From Guillardia theta CCMP2712 (lineage: Eukaryota; Cryptophyceae; Pyrenomonadales; Geminigeraceae), in NCBI RefSeq assembly GCF_000315625.1, contig NW_005434647.1, positions 114,103-178,102 on the forward strand: a DNA stretch of 64,000 bases, read 5' to 3'. How positions within the stretch are numbered: position 1 is the first letter of the stretch; every line of letters begins with the position of its first letter. This document shows positions 40,987 to 51,667 of the stretch, piece after piece. Made by a program: the position numbers and the translations under genes. The notes below the pieces were generated by a model that saw only the letters and a list, made by a program, of their open reading frames with translations, was not told the DNA's origin and made no database searches.

Positions 40987-43900
40987 CTGTTATCCCTACA
41001 TCCTCAGGTACCGGCGAATGAGAATGATGCTCTCTAAACTCATCCATGGATCTGAGAAGTTAGAGTCACTTGCCGATCGCAGAGGAAGCTTTAGGTTGTG
41101 CTCGCACCTGCCCTGGACATGATGGAAACCATTACCATGCATCATGGTTCCACTTGACTGGACCGAAAGCCTCAGGTTATGATCATGATCAAACACCTTG
41201 GAGACTCTATAATCAGATGCTTGTGAGAGGGTTTCACTGCCTTACCGTGGAATGTGACTCAGATACAAGCTCTCGTTCCGAGATTTGCCTTCTGCCCACT
41301 GCTTGCATCTGGTCTGACCACACCAAACTAAACGGGAAGGTAAGTCAAACACTGAGTGCCTTTGCATTCGTTGACGCTGAACATTTCGATCATAGCCTGG
41401 GATTGCACCGGAATCGCCATCACAAAGCTACATAATCATGATGCTACAGAAACCCTATCTCTTTGCTTCTAATCTAACGGCTCGGTTTCAAGAATGGTTC
41501 TACAAAGTTCCCCGTGCGATCTTCGGCTCAAAAGTGAAGACGAAACAATGGAGACAAAGCTATATGGACAGGTGCTGCATTTCAAATTTCTTAGATGTTG
41601 CTGGGTACTAAAAGACCTTCCTGCAATAATTGTAGACAACGTGATTCTCTCCTGTCAAATTAAACTGAGTCCAAAATAACAATGGACGTATGTTGCAGGA
41701 TCGCCACGTGTTATATATTGTATCTCATTTGACTCCCCGATTTGTTTTAGTACGTCTGTACCCACGATCTCTTCCCTAGCATGCCATGGCGGGCATCTTT
41801 GATCTAACCTGTATCATACGCTGACTCAAAAGGTCATTGCGCTTTCTCTCTACCATTGTGACTCCCCCTTCCTTCAAAATTCGCTTTCCTGCCATCGAAG
41901 ATCCAAACTCGACGTCACCAACCACCCCCACCCCCTCGCACAGACCACCCTACTTGAAATCTGCTCATCCTTTATTACATACGCTTGGGCTCTCCTACTA
42001 CCCCATCTAAAACAACCCCACCCCTACCTACCACACAACCACTTCCACCACCTCCCTGTTCCACCCTTGCAACCACCCCTGGTAGCTATTCCCTTTTGCC
42101 GACCCCTTTTTTCCACCCCTCGTTTGATCTGGTTCACCCAGACATTTCCAGGGGTGGGTAGTAAATATTTCCTTGAGTCAGGGAAGGCCCGTACCCCTGT
42201 TTTTGCGGTTGTAAACACCCGTGCATGAAAAATGTTGCCGGAAATAGATTTGGGGTACGGAAACGATCTGATAAGTAAAAAGTGTAAAGGGGTTGAGGAG
42301 AGGGCAGCAACCATCCAATAGGGTAACTATTAGTTACCTGCCAAAGTATAGCTTTTGACTCCGCAAACTCTCCTGCTCCGTAAGAACACAGCTGAGCTCG
42401 GCAAGATGAGATGAACAGCATGTCACCGCAAGATTTTGATCCCCTCAATGATAGGAAGAACGATGAAGATAAAAGAGAAGGATTATCAAGTGTATCTGAC
42501 GCTCAGTGGCTTTGAAAGTGCATCATATAGCATCTCTGAGTGTTGAAGTATCTAACCTAGTTCAGAGCGATCAGGATTTCAGGTTTTATACTGAGCTCGC
42601 AATCTTGCATTGAGCACAATTGTCAGTGTTATCAGATCCTGCAGAGAAATCAGTGCCCTTCACTTCCTTGAAAGGGTGTGGTCTCAGTATCCTGGTAAGA
42701 TGAAAATGGCATGATCTGTTCGGACTGACCAATTAGATCCTAGATCAGTACTGAAGAGATAGTGGCTTGGGAGGTGACGAAGATGTCGCGGCATCGGTCT
42801 CTAAGACGAGGTTTTAACAACAAATTGCTTGAGAAGTTCCAGTATGAGACCCATCGTAAAATTCATAACAGATACGTCCGTCCTCAACCCAGATATGTTC
42901 TGGCCGAACCCCCTTGATTTCATCAAACACAGGATCCACAAATGGCCTCAAATCAAAATCATCAGAGACCAGAGAAAAGAACCTGCTTAAACATCCACTC
43001 AATATCTCGGTGAAAGTACTGCCTGTTGCCATTCATCAACAAACCCATCGCCACAATCTTGGTATCTTCGCCAACCGACCCTTCAGTACATTGCACAGCC
43101 GAGTTACCTGAAACAGCTTTTCAAAGGTTTGGCCAGCGCGTCTCTGTGATTTGAAAGCCGGTGTACTCCTTCTCGGCCCATGATTTGAAAGTTCTCATCA
43201 TGACGAGACTCAAGGCATTCCAAATATCCTTACATCCTGAGCAGGCCCGTTTGCCGCGGTTCAATGGTTTTCACAGTCAAGTCCTTGGAAATGGTTTCAA
43301 GATCACCGTGTGCCACGGTCCTTTTCAAAGGCCACGCACATGTCCACTTGATATTCCTTTGCTGTTTTGGGGGAAGTTGATATGTAGCTGGAACTGAGCC
43401 GCTTCAAACTGCGGTCGCTTTCGGGCAACCGGGTTCCGACCCGGTCACAGACTTTCAACGGTGCAGTCGCGGCGCGGGTAGTCGACGCGTTGTCACCGTC
43501 GGCGTACGGTAGTATTAGTCCTAAGTTTCGGAATTGCCGGGCGGCCCGGCGGCAGTGCGGTGACACGGCGCGGTGCGGCCCGGCAGCCGGCGGCCGATCC
43601 GATGAGTCGGATCGCCGAGTCCGAGTCGGACGGCAACGCCCGCGGCCGCCCGGCCGGCACGGCGGCGGCCGGCCGCGGGGCGTGGCGCCAGCCAGTGGCC
43701 CTGCAGTGGGCCGGGCCTGCCACCGGCGATCCGACGGACCGACCGTGCCGGCGCCGGCCGCCCGGTGATCATCATGGAGGCCCGGCGGACTCGGCAGTCG
43801 GGACTCAAGCTTGCCTGCTGATGAGCCTGAGTCCAGTCTCAGTTCAGTCCGACGGTCACGGCCCACTACGGCCTGGCCCAGTATTACTGTAAGCCTGCCG

Positions 43901-45199
43901 CCGGGGCCGGGGGCGGCCGCCGAGTCCCGGCGGCTGGCACGGTCACGGCCGGCTGCCCCAGTGAGCCTGTCCACCGTGGACTCCGGCACGGCAACTTTCT
44001 CCCGTCGCCGAGTCGATAAGCCTCCGGGGCGGGGCGCCCTCGAGGCTCTCACGGGCCGCCGCGCTGAACCGGCCCGGGGGGGCCTCCCCGCCGGGGCCGC
44101 CCGGCGGCGGCCCCGGGGCCCGGGGGCCCAGCCGTACTACCGTACTCCGAGGCAGCTCACCCAGGGTGGGCAGCTCTAGTGTTGACGGGCTACATGGGCC
44201 CTACCCCATACTCATCCCTGTAAAGTACCCCGTTTTTTGGGGGTACTGTTAACTTGGGGGCTGACAAAAAGGATTTGAGGGTGGGTATGACGGGGGCTGT
44301 AAGGGGTACTTGATTGACAAAGATCCTTTTCGTGGTCTCACTTATGTCAAAAGAGATTTTTTCATCTTCTACATATTTTTAAAAACAAATTTCATAATGA
44401 AGCATTGCGGTTCCACACACTATAACGGTATTTGAAGTATTTTGTTGAATTGGTGGTTTACCCTGAACTGCAGAGATAATTGTTAAATTATTTTCCAAAT
44501 TTTCTTTCAAATTTGAAATTATAGGGAAAATAATATCTCACAAATTATTCATGTGTTTCTCAAAGCCCGTTCGACGGAACATCATTCCATACATTCCATA
44601 TCGTTGTAGGAGAGTATGTTGGTGGTCCTATCCGAGGTCTCAGTACTTTCTGAAAGCAAAGCCCTAGGCAGGTCATAGGCAACGGCGTAGGGTGCTCTGA
44701 AACATGGTCAAGCAGCTTGTGCAGCAAGGACATGTTGGTGGGAGGGACGAGTAGAGAGCGAGAAGCTCGACCTCAGATGTCAAAGTGCAGGAAGTTGGTA
44801 GTTCTCAGCATTGTGTTGGCAGTAGATGCTGATATGCCTTGCCATTGAGAGAAATAGAGCGATATATTAACCGGAACATCACAGTCCATCAATCATTTGT
44901 GGGAATCAAGATGGAATTATACTGGGCGAACATCTGAAAGCCTTGGGTTTGATTGTATGGATGATTTTGATGATCCATATCAACGTTTTATTGCTTGCCC
45001 TGGCGTTTGCTCCGTCAAATGCTGATCTGTTCGGTTTGACCATCCTCAACTCTTGCTTTCTCCTCGTCGTTCTAGCCTGCTTTTGCTCTGCATGCCTCTG
45101 CTGTTCACATTTGAGCTTCTCTGACATGTGCTGATCAGTTGGAGGGAGATTGAGCCATCTGTGCGTGAGATGCTGTGAGCTGCTCTTGTAGAAGACTAG
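40987..45199. other. Unresolved region: PX upstream exons, possible second minus-strand gene, islands
   Basis: Minus-strand exon-like segments occur at ~41100-41210. Others at ~42820-43130 read GEDTKIVAMGLLMNGNRQYF and PEHIWVEDGRICYEFYDG in open frames between plausible splice sites. I could not join them or name a family. Positions 41880-42320 are a TACCCC/CCACCCC island. Positions 43410-44170 are extremely G+C-rich with GGCCGGGC/CGGCCGCC words and only artefactual frames. Positions 44180-44310 carry GGGGTA words, and 44320-44560 are AT-rich. A hydrophobic 57-residue frame (MILMIHINVLLLALAFAPSN onward) at 44958-45134 is too weak to call. Confidence 0.45.
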
Positions 45200-48100
45200 A
45201 TGATCGGGGAGGTGACGGCCGAAGGATGTCTCGATGGAAGTGGCGGCTTTCATTGTGACCAGGACAAGAGCTCATCAGAAAGGGAGCGCCCGCTCTCTCC
45301 GTCAGTTCTGGCTCCTGGCCCTGGCCCTGAGCCTCACACCCCTCCGAAACCTGTAGACCCTTGCCAGGCTGTATCCAGCAGCAGGGGCACCCTGTGGGAC
45401 CAGGTGAGTTTCTTCCAGAAGGTCCCTTCCATGGAGGATCTGCTTGATCACATCGAGGACATCCCGACGAGTCCTGCGCACTCGCACCATGGCGGCCGCG
45501 CAGTAGCGGACCTGTGCGAGGACTACGTGGTCTGGGACGGGCCACCGGGCCCGGTGCCCTTCGTCACCTACAACAGCCGAGAGGGACTGCAAGTCTCGCC
45601 GGAGGTAGCGGACAGGCTGACGAGCCAGGAGGCTCCACTGCACGTGTTGACGTTCTTCGGGGAGCCCAAGACAGGCAAGAGCTCCTTCATCAGGCACGCG
45701 ATCTTGAGGGGGAAAGGGCTGAAGGTGGAGGACTCTGGCCTGTCCGAGGTCTTCCACAGCAGGAATGACGTTGTGATCTGGTTGTGGAATGGGATAATAC
45801 GATGCAAAAGGGACGATGGCAGCGAGTATGACACGATTGTCTTGGAGAGCAAGAATGTCGAAGGAGTCGATGAATCCGTCGTCTTCGCCCTCTGTGTTCT
45901 GCTCAGCAGGTGAGTTTTAGAGCCTTGAGAGGTCAATTGCTGCTTGTTGATTGTTTCTGTAGCCATGTTGTGTACAATGGCATGGACATGCTCGAGCCAA
46001 ACAACATTCAGAACCTCAAAGTGATCAAGAACCTCTTGAAGACCATCAAGGCTACCCGGGACCAGGAAGAGGAGGACGGCTTGACTTTCCGCGAGCACTT
46101 CCCTCACCTGTCTTGGCTGCTGCGCGACATAGACGAGCCCTTACTCGATGAGAGGCGTAACCAGATATCCTCCCGCACATACCTAGAGCGATGCCTCCGC
46201 CTGAGAGGGTTCAGCGAGGAGGCGGAGGCAAAGAACCTTATCCGGAAGATGATAGCCTCCTTCTTCCCTTCCCAGGACTGCTACACGCTCCCCAGCCCAG
46301 CAGAGATCTCGGGCCTGTCACCCCACGAACGCTATCTGAAGAAGGTCCTTTCGATCCGCAGGAATCTGATCAAAGTGTCGCCTCCTAAACAGGTTTTGTT
46401 CGTCGTGGAGGTCCCCTTGCTGTCCTAACCCTTGGCTTAGATCATGAAAACCCATTTAGACGGCCTGATGTTCTACCAGCTTGCTCAGGTGTGCCTCAAA
46501 TCCTCCCCTCCTTTTGCCTGTTTCCTGTTTTTGTCTCCTAACTCCTTTCCTTTCCCTCCCTTCCCTGCCTTATTCGTCTTTCTCCCTCTCTCGCGGACCC
46601 TTTCCCCCCCCCCCCCCCCCTCTTCTTCTCTGATCTTTCTCTGGTGCGCAGGCAATCATGGACGACGTCAATGCTGGCCAGCCTCAGAACATCCCGCGTG
46701 CCTGGGACTCAGTCTGCTCAACCTACTGCAAAGTCGCCTTACAGAAAGCCCTGGGGCAGTATGCTCTGAGTATGACGAGGATGTACTCACAGCTGCCCAC
46801 ATCGGACACGGACCTGCACCACTGGCACACGGAGCAGAGGAGCAGAGTCCACCACCTGTTCTCGGAGATGGTTGTTGGGGACCAGCAGCAAGTGGAGGAG
46901 TATCGAGAGCGCCTCGACAAGGTGAGAAGCTGTAACGCTGGTCGTGGAAGCTCAAGAAGTATGGCAGGAGCTGGCGAAGCTGCATGAGAGGATGGTGATG
47001 GACAACGAGAGGGCATCGAGGATCGTCGCCAGGGAGCTGCTGGAGAGTCTCTATGCGGACTGCGACAAGAAGGTGATGTGAGGGAGTGATCGGTAATAAT
47101 GTGACGCTGGTTGATGGACCAGGTGCGATCGGGAGAGGTGAAGTCTCTAGAGGCCTACGAGACTGAGCGAGAGAAAGTCCGCAAGGAGTTCGAGCGACTG
47201 ACTACCGGTGCGTGAAGACTATCTATTCTGGGTTTGGTCGTTTGATTGCGCGTCCAGGGCTCTCCCAGTACACCTGCCGTCTAGTCATGCTTGAGTTTCT
47301 GGAACAGCGACTGTTGAGGTTCACGCAGATGTTGATCAGGAACGTGAGTCTGAGCAAGGCGGACGAGAGCAAAGGTAACGCTCCTCCTGGTCTTTGCGGC
47401 GACTTCTGACCCCGCATGCAGCAGATCTGAACGCTCTCAGTGCACTGCACGGTGACTCGGGAAGTTCCTCTTTCCTCAGTGAGGACGGTCAGTGGGTGAA
47501 GAAGGAGGTGCTGGACATGGTGAAGGCGCGGGCGAAGCACGACTTGATGAAGCTGGAGAACGAGCTCCTCTCTGTCATCTTTACCATGGAGGATGCGGCG
47601 CATCGCTCCCAGAGCGGCGGGACAGATTACAACCTGGACATCCTTGCTGACCTCGAGACCTCGTCGCTGCTTGCTGACGAGGCCTCTGGGGAAGGAGACT
47701 CGCTGCTGGCGGAAATGGGGATCCATCTTCCTGTGGAGGTCAAAAGGCATCAGGAGCGAGTGACCTTGCAAGCTATGCAACCCCAACCAGAGCAGTCCTC
47801 TGTTGCCAGTGAGAAGCATGCCGTCAATGGGAGGGGCGAGGAAGAGGCATGCGGCGACGGGACGTCGAACCGTTCCATACACAGCAGCTCAGGGGCGATG
47901 AGATGGAGAGCGCGGAAGGGAATGCGAAACAAGTGAGGAGTGAAAGGCAGGAGGAGAAGAGTGATTCCTCCATGGAGGAGAGGGAAGGGGATGAGGAGCG
48001 CCCTCGAATCGTTCTGTCCAAACCAGACAGAACGTCCCCGTCTTCGGACACCTCGGAGTCAAAGATGCTTTCCTTTGGCGACTACGTGGCGTCAGAGGAA

Positions 48101-48756
48101 GCCTGCCGCAACATCGAGGCTGAGATCATCCGCAGATGCCAGTTCGATGCTCTCCCCGAGGTATTTGTTCTTGTTCCCCTCCCTTCTCATCTCCCTCCTC
48201 ACCATCACTGTCATCGCTGTCGTCTTTTGGCCTGCGTCTTTCCTGACCCTCTCGCGTACAGGGGAGGACTCAACGTCTGGGTGTGCCGCCGGTTTCGGAT
48301 GCCGCGAGTCAGCGCGAGCAGGTGGTAGCGAAGAGGAGCCTCTGCAATGAGTCCAGCCCCTCCCTCAAGGCCCATCACCCCCCGGAAACGCCGAGCATAC
48401 AGCAGGTGGCTGAAGAAGGAAGGGTCAGTGAATCCCGTGCGCCGAGCGTCGCTCATGCGGCGGCAAGGGAGGACGACAAGGGCGGATCAGGAAAGGAAGG
48501 AGGGAGTGGCTCACACCTGCGGTATGGATGGAGTCCGGAAGAGAGGGGGAAGAAGAGCCCACGGAGCCCTTCAAGGGCCCCGCTCTACCTGGACGGGGAG
48601 GAGCTGATCGTGCCTGATCCTGCGCTGAGCCTCCTCTTCTGCCAGTGTTTGCGAACTGTTTCTGTCCGCCCGCCGGACCTGGACGACGGGAGTGAGGACG
48701 TGAGCTGGGACCAGTTCGTGCAGGTGTGTATAGATTGCGGGGCTGTAAAGAAGTGA
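45200..48756 (+). CDS. GBP/atlastin-like large GTPase with degenerate G3 motif
   Basis: Ten exons (45200-45909, 45963-46392, 46441-46488, 46652-46921, 46968-47072, 47123-47207, 47258-47374, 47422-47822, 47885-48160, 48262-48756) give 978 residues. The dynamin-superfamily GTP-binding fold is clear: P-loop GEPKTGKSS, then a long FALCVLLSSHVVYNGMDMLE segment and WLLRDIDEP, the RD motif that GBPs use for guanine recognition. The C-terminal half is helical and highly charged (VKSLEAYETEREKVRKEFER), like a GBP stalk, then a disordered Ser/Glu-rich tail. GBPs remodel membranes or self-assemble at them on GTP hydrolysis. Oddity: where GBPs have VLLDTEG, this protein has IVLESKNVEG, losing the DxxG Asp and Gly; switch I is also altered (SRNDVVIW). 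Reduced hydrolysis is an inference. The donor at 47822 is the least certain. Confidence 0.8.
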
Positions 48757-48905
48757 AGGTTGTAAATGTGAAGGAGGAGGCGGAGGAGTGGGAGCAGGAG
48801 CGGGGAGTAGTACAGAAGTAGTGATGCAGTATTATCTACATTAGAATACATAATAACGTCTAACTTGCAATGCTGGCGTGGCCAGTCTGCTCTCTGCCTT
48901 GCATC

Positions 48906-50102
48906 TTACATGTCAATCAAGCTCTTGGTGTTGGGCTCCTCCAGATTGTCCTTCTCCTCCTCCTCTGCAGCCTGCAGCCTGCGGGTTGACATGAGCGCTG
49001 GACATGAGGGTGAGGGAAGGAGTTGAGGCACCTGCGGACAACGCTAGCGAAAGTCGGTCGAAGGTGAGGGTCGAAGAGGAGGCAGTCTGTGCAGATCTGC
49101 GATAGCAGGGAAGGAGCCGGGGGGATGCAAAGGAGATTCCCTTCCCGGGCAACCTTGACCGCTACCTGTTGCCACGAATGAGAAGCGAGGGGGCGAGGGA
49201 GAGGGGGGGTAGAGAGGACGTAGGGGCAATGGACGGATGAGGTGAGAGTAGCGAATCGGAGGAGAGGAGAGGAGAGGAGGTGGGAGGGGGGGAAGAAACG
49301 ATCATCGACCTGGGACCCAAGGAGCTCTCCTCCCTCCTCCCTTACGCTGGAACTTGACGACTGATCCCTATTCCTCCTCCATCAGACCCTGGAGCCGCAG
49401 CCCCTCCCTCAGCTCACCTGGTCGTGGCCCAGGTGCCTGCCGAGTAAGGGACCTTGCGGGTCAAGAGCTCCCATAGGACCACACCGTAGGACCAGATGTC
49501 AGCCGCCGTGTCGTAGTTCTGACCGTTGAGAACCTGGAGGGGATAAGAAGTGAGATGAATGGAGGGAGGAGGAGGTCGTTGAGGAGGTACAGAGGGATAT
49601 GGTTGTTCTGTGGTAGTGGTGGTACAGGGAGGAGCAGAGCAACTGTAGCAACAACGGGAGAAGAAGAGGGGATGTAGAAGAAGGGGCGGAGCTGAAGGCA
49701 AGGTAAGCAGAAAAGCAAGATCGGCGGATGGGGAGGAACGAGGAAGGAGAGGAGCAGCAGCTGTTGACCTCCGGCGCCGTCCACTTGGGGGAGCCGCAGA
49801 AGGTCATAGTGTACTCGACCTACGAGTGAGATCAGGGGAAAGGAGGAAGAGCAAGAGAAGGAGCGGGGATGGGAAAGAAAGGGAGGGGAAAGAAGAGACA
49901 GTTCAAATACCCGGAAGCGAGAGAGTCCGAAGTCTGCTATCTTGATGCTGAACTACATGCTCGGGTGTCAGGAGATTCCTCCTCGCCCTCCTCTTCCTCT
50001 TAGTAGCTTCTTCCTCCCACCCTTGCTATCTCCCTCTCAACCTCCCTCCCTCCCTCCCTTTCGTTTGAATGCTCGAGCTCCACATCTTTGCCATCCCTGT
50101 CT

Positions 50103-50147
<45 letters not shown>

Positions 50148-51444
50148 TCCTTACATCAGATTGGACCAGCAAGTTTGGACTCTTGAGGTCGCGATGCAGG
50201 ACAGGAGGGCGGAGAGAGTGAAGGTAGAGCATCCCCTTAGCTGCCTGGAGTGCCATGCTGTGATGGAGCAAGTCAGAACAAGACTGCACGAGGAAGATGA
50301 GAAGAAACAGAAGGAAGGAGGGAGGTGGGAGATCGGTAGAGTGAAGGGCAGTGAGGGAGAGGAGGAGGCGAAGGAGGAGGGGGGGAGGAGAAAAGGCAGG
50401 AGCAGGAGCAGGACATACTTGCGCTTCAAGCCGTCAGGGAGCTCAACGGCTGGATCCTGCCATGTTGATCAGGGTTGCCACTGCAGCATCAAACGATAAC
50501 CTGAAGGACGTCCGTCAAGCTGCCCCGCGCGAGAAACTCCATGACGATGAGCATCTCCCTCCCTCCCTAGGAGCCGATCGTGACATGGCATCGAAATAGG
50601 AGGGGGCAGAGAAATGGGAACAAGGGGGGGGGAAGGGGGCGGCGAGGAATGTATGGTGGCGCCAAAGTAGTACAGAGGTGCAAGGAAGGGAGGGGAACCT
50701 GTGGGGTACGAGAGTCGCAGACGCCCAGTAGTTGGACTATGTTTGGATGGTGAAGTTTGCTGGAGGAACTTTAGTGCATGGCTCCGACTCCTCTCCCTCT
50801 CCCTCCTCTCCGTCTCTTCCTCCCCTGTCTCTCCTTCTCCCGCTCCCTTCAGACCTGAGGATGTTCGCCTCGTCGAGAAACTCTTTGAGGTCTTGTAACG
50901 ACCAGACATCAATCTGCTTGATGGCGCAAATAGTGCCGAGCCACGTTCCCTTGGAGCACGTTGAGAGGTGGAAGAGCAGGGAGATGAATAGGAGAACGAG
51001 GAGGAGTAGGGGGAGAGGAGGGGAGAGTAGGGGAGACGAGAAGGAGAAGAGAAGGAGAAGAGAAGGAGAAGAGAAGGAGAAGAGAAGGAGAAGAGAAGGA
51101 GAAGAGAAGGAGAAGAGGAGGACAAGCAAGGCATACATGAAAACAATAGAGTAGGGGAGACGAGAAGGAGAAGAGAAGGAGAAGAGAAGGAGAAGAGAAG
51201 GAGAAGAGAAGGAGAAGAGAAGGAGAAGAGAAGGAGAAGAGGAGGACAAGCAAGGCATACATGAAAACAATAACACAGGCAGAACAAAAAGTCGAAGTAT
51301 AGGAAAGGAGGGATGGAGGGAGGGCGGGGCACCTTATACACACTGCCAAAGGCTCCTCGAGCCAATTTCTTGGTGAAGGTGACGTGCTCTCTCTGTAAAG
51401 AAAGCTAAGAGAGACGAGAAGAAGGAGGAGGAGGAGGAGGAGGA

Positions 51445-51504
<60 letters not shown>

Positions 51505-51513
51505 TGAGGATGA

Positions 51514-51547
<34 letters not shown>

Positions 51548-51587
51548 GAGGAGCAGGAGCAGGAGCAGAAGCAGCAGCAGCAGCAGA

Positions 51588-51635
<48 letters not shown>

Positions 51636-51636
51636 G

Positions 51637-51667
<31 letters not shown>

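Noticed and set aside
43303-44052. 249-residue minus-strand frame in the G+C block
   Set aside because: Length follows from stop-poor G+C-rich sequence; Arg/Pro/Ala composition, other frames equally open, no domain.
44958-45134. 57-residue hydrophobic frame upstream of the GTPase gene
   Set aside because: Has an ATG and membrane-like helices, but overlaps a minus-strand frame and has no support beyond hydrophobicity.
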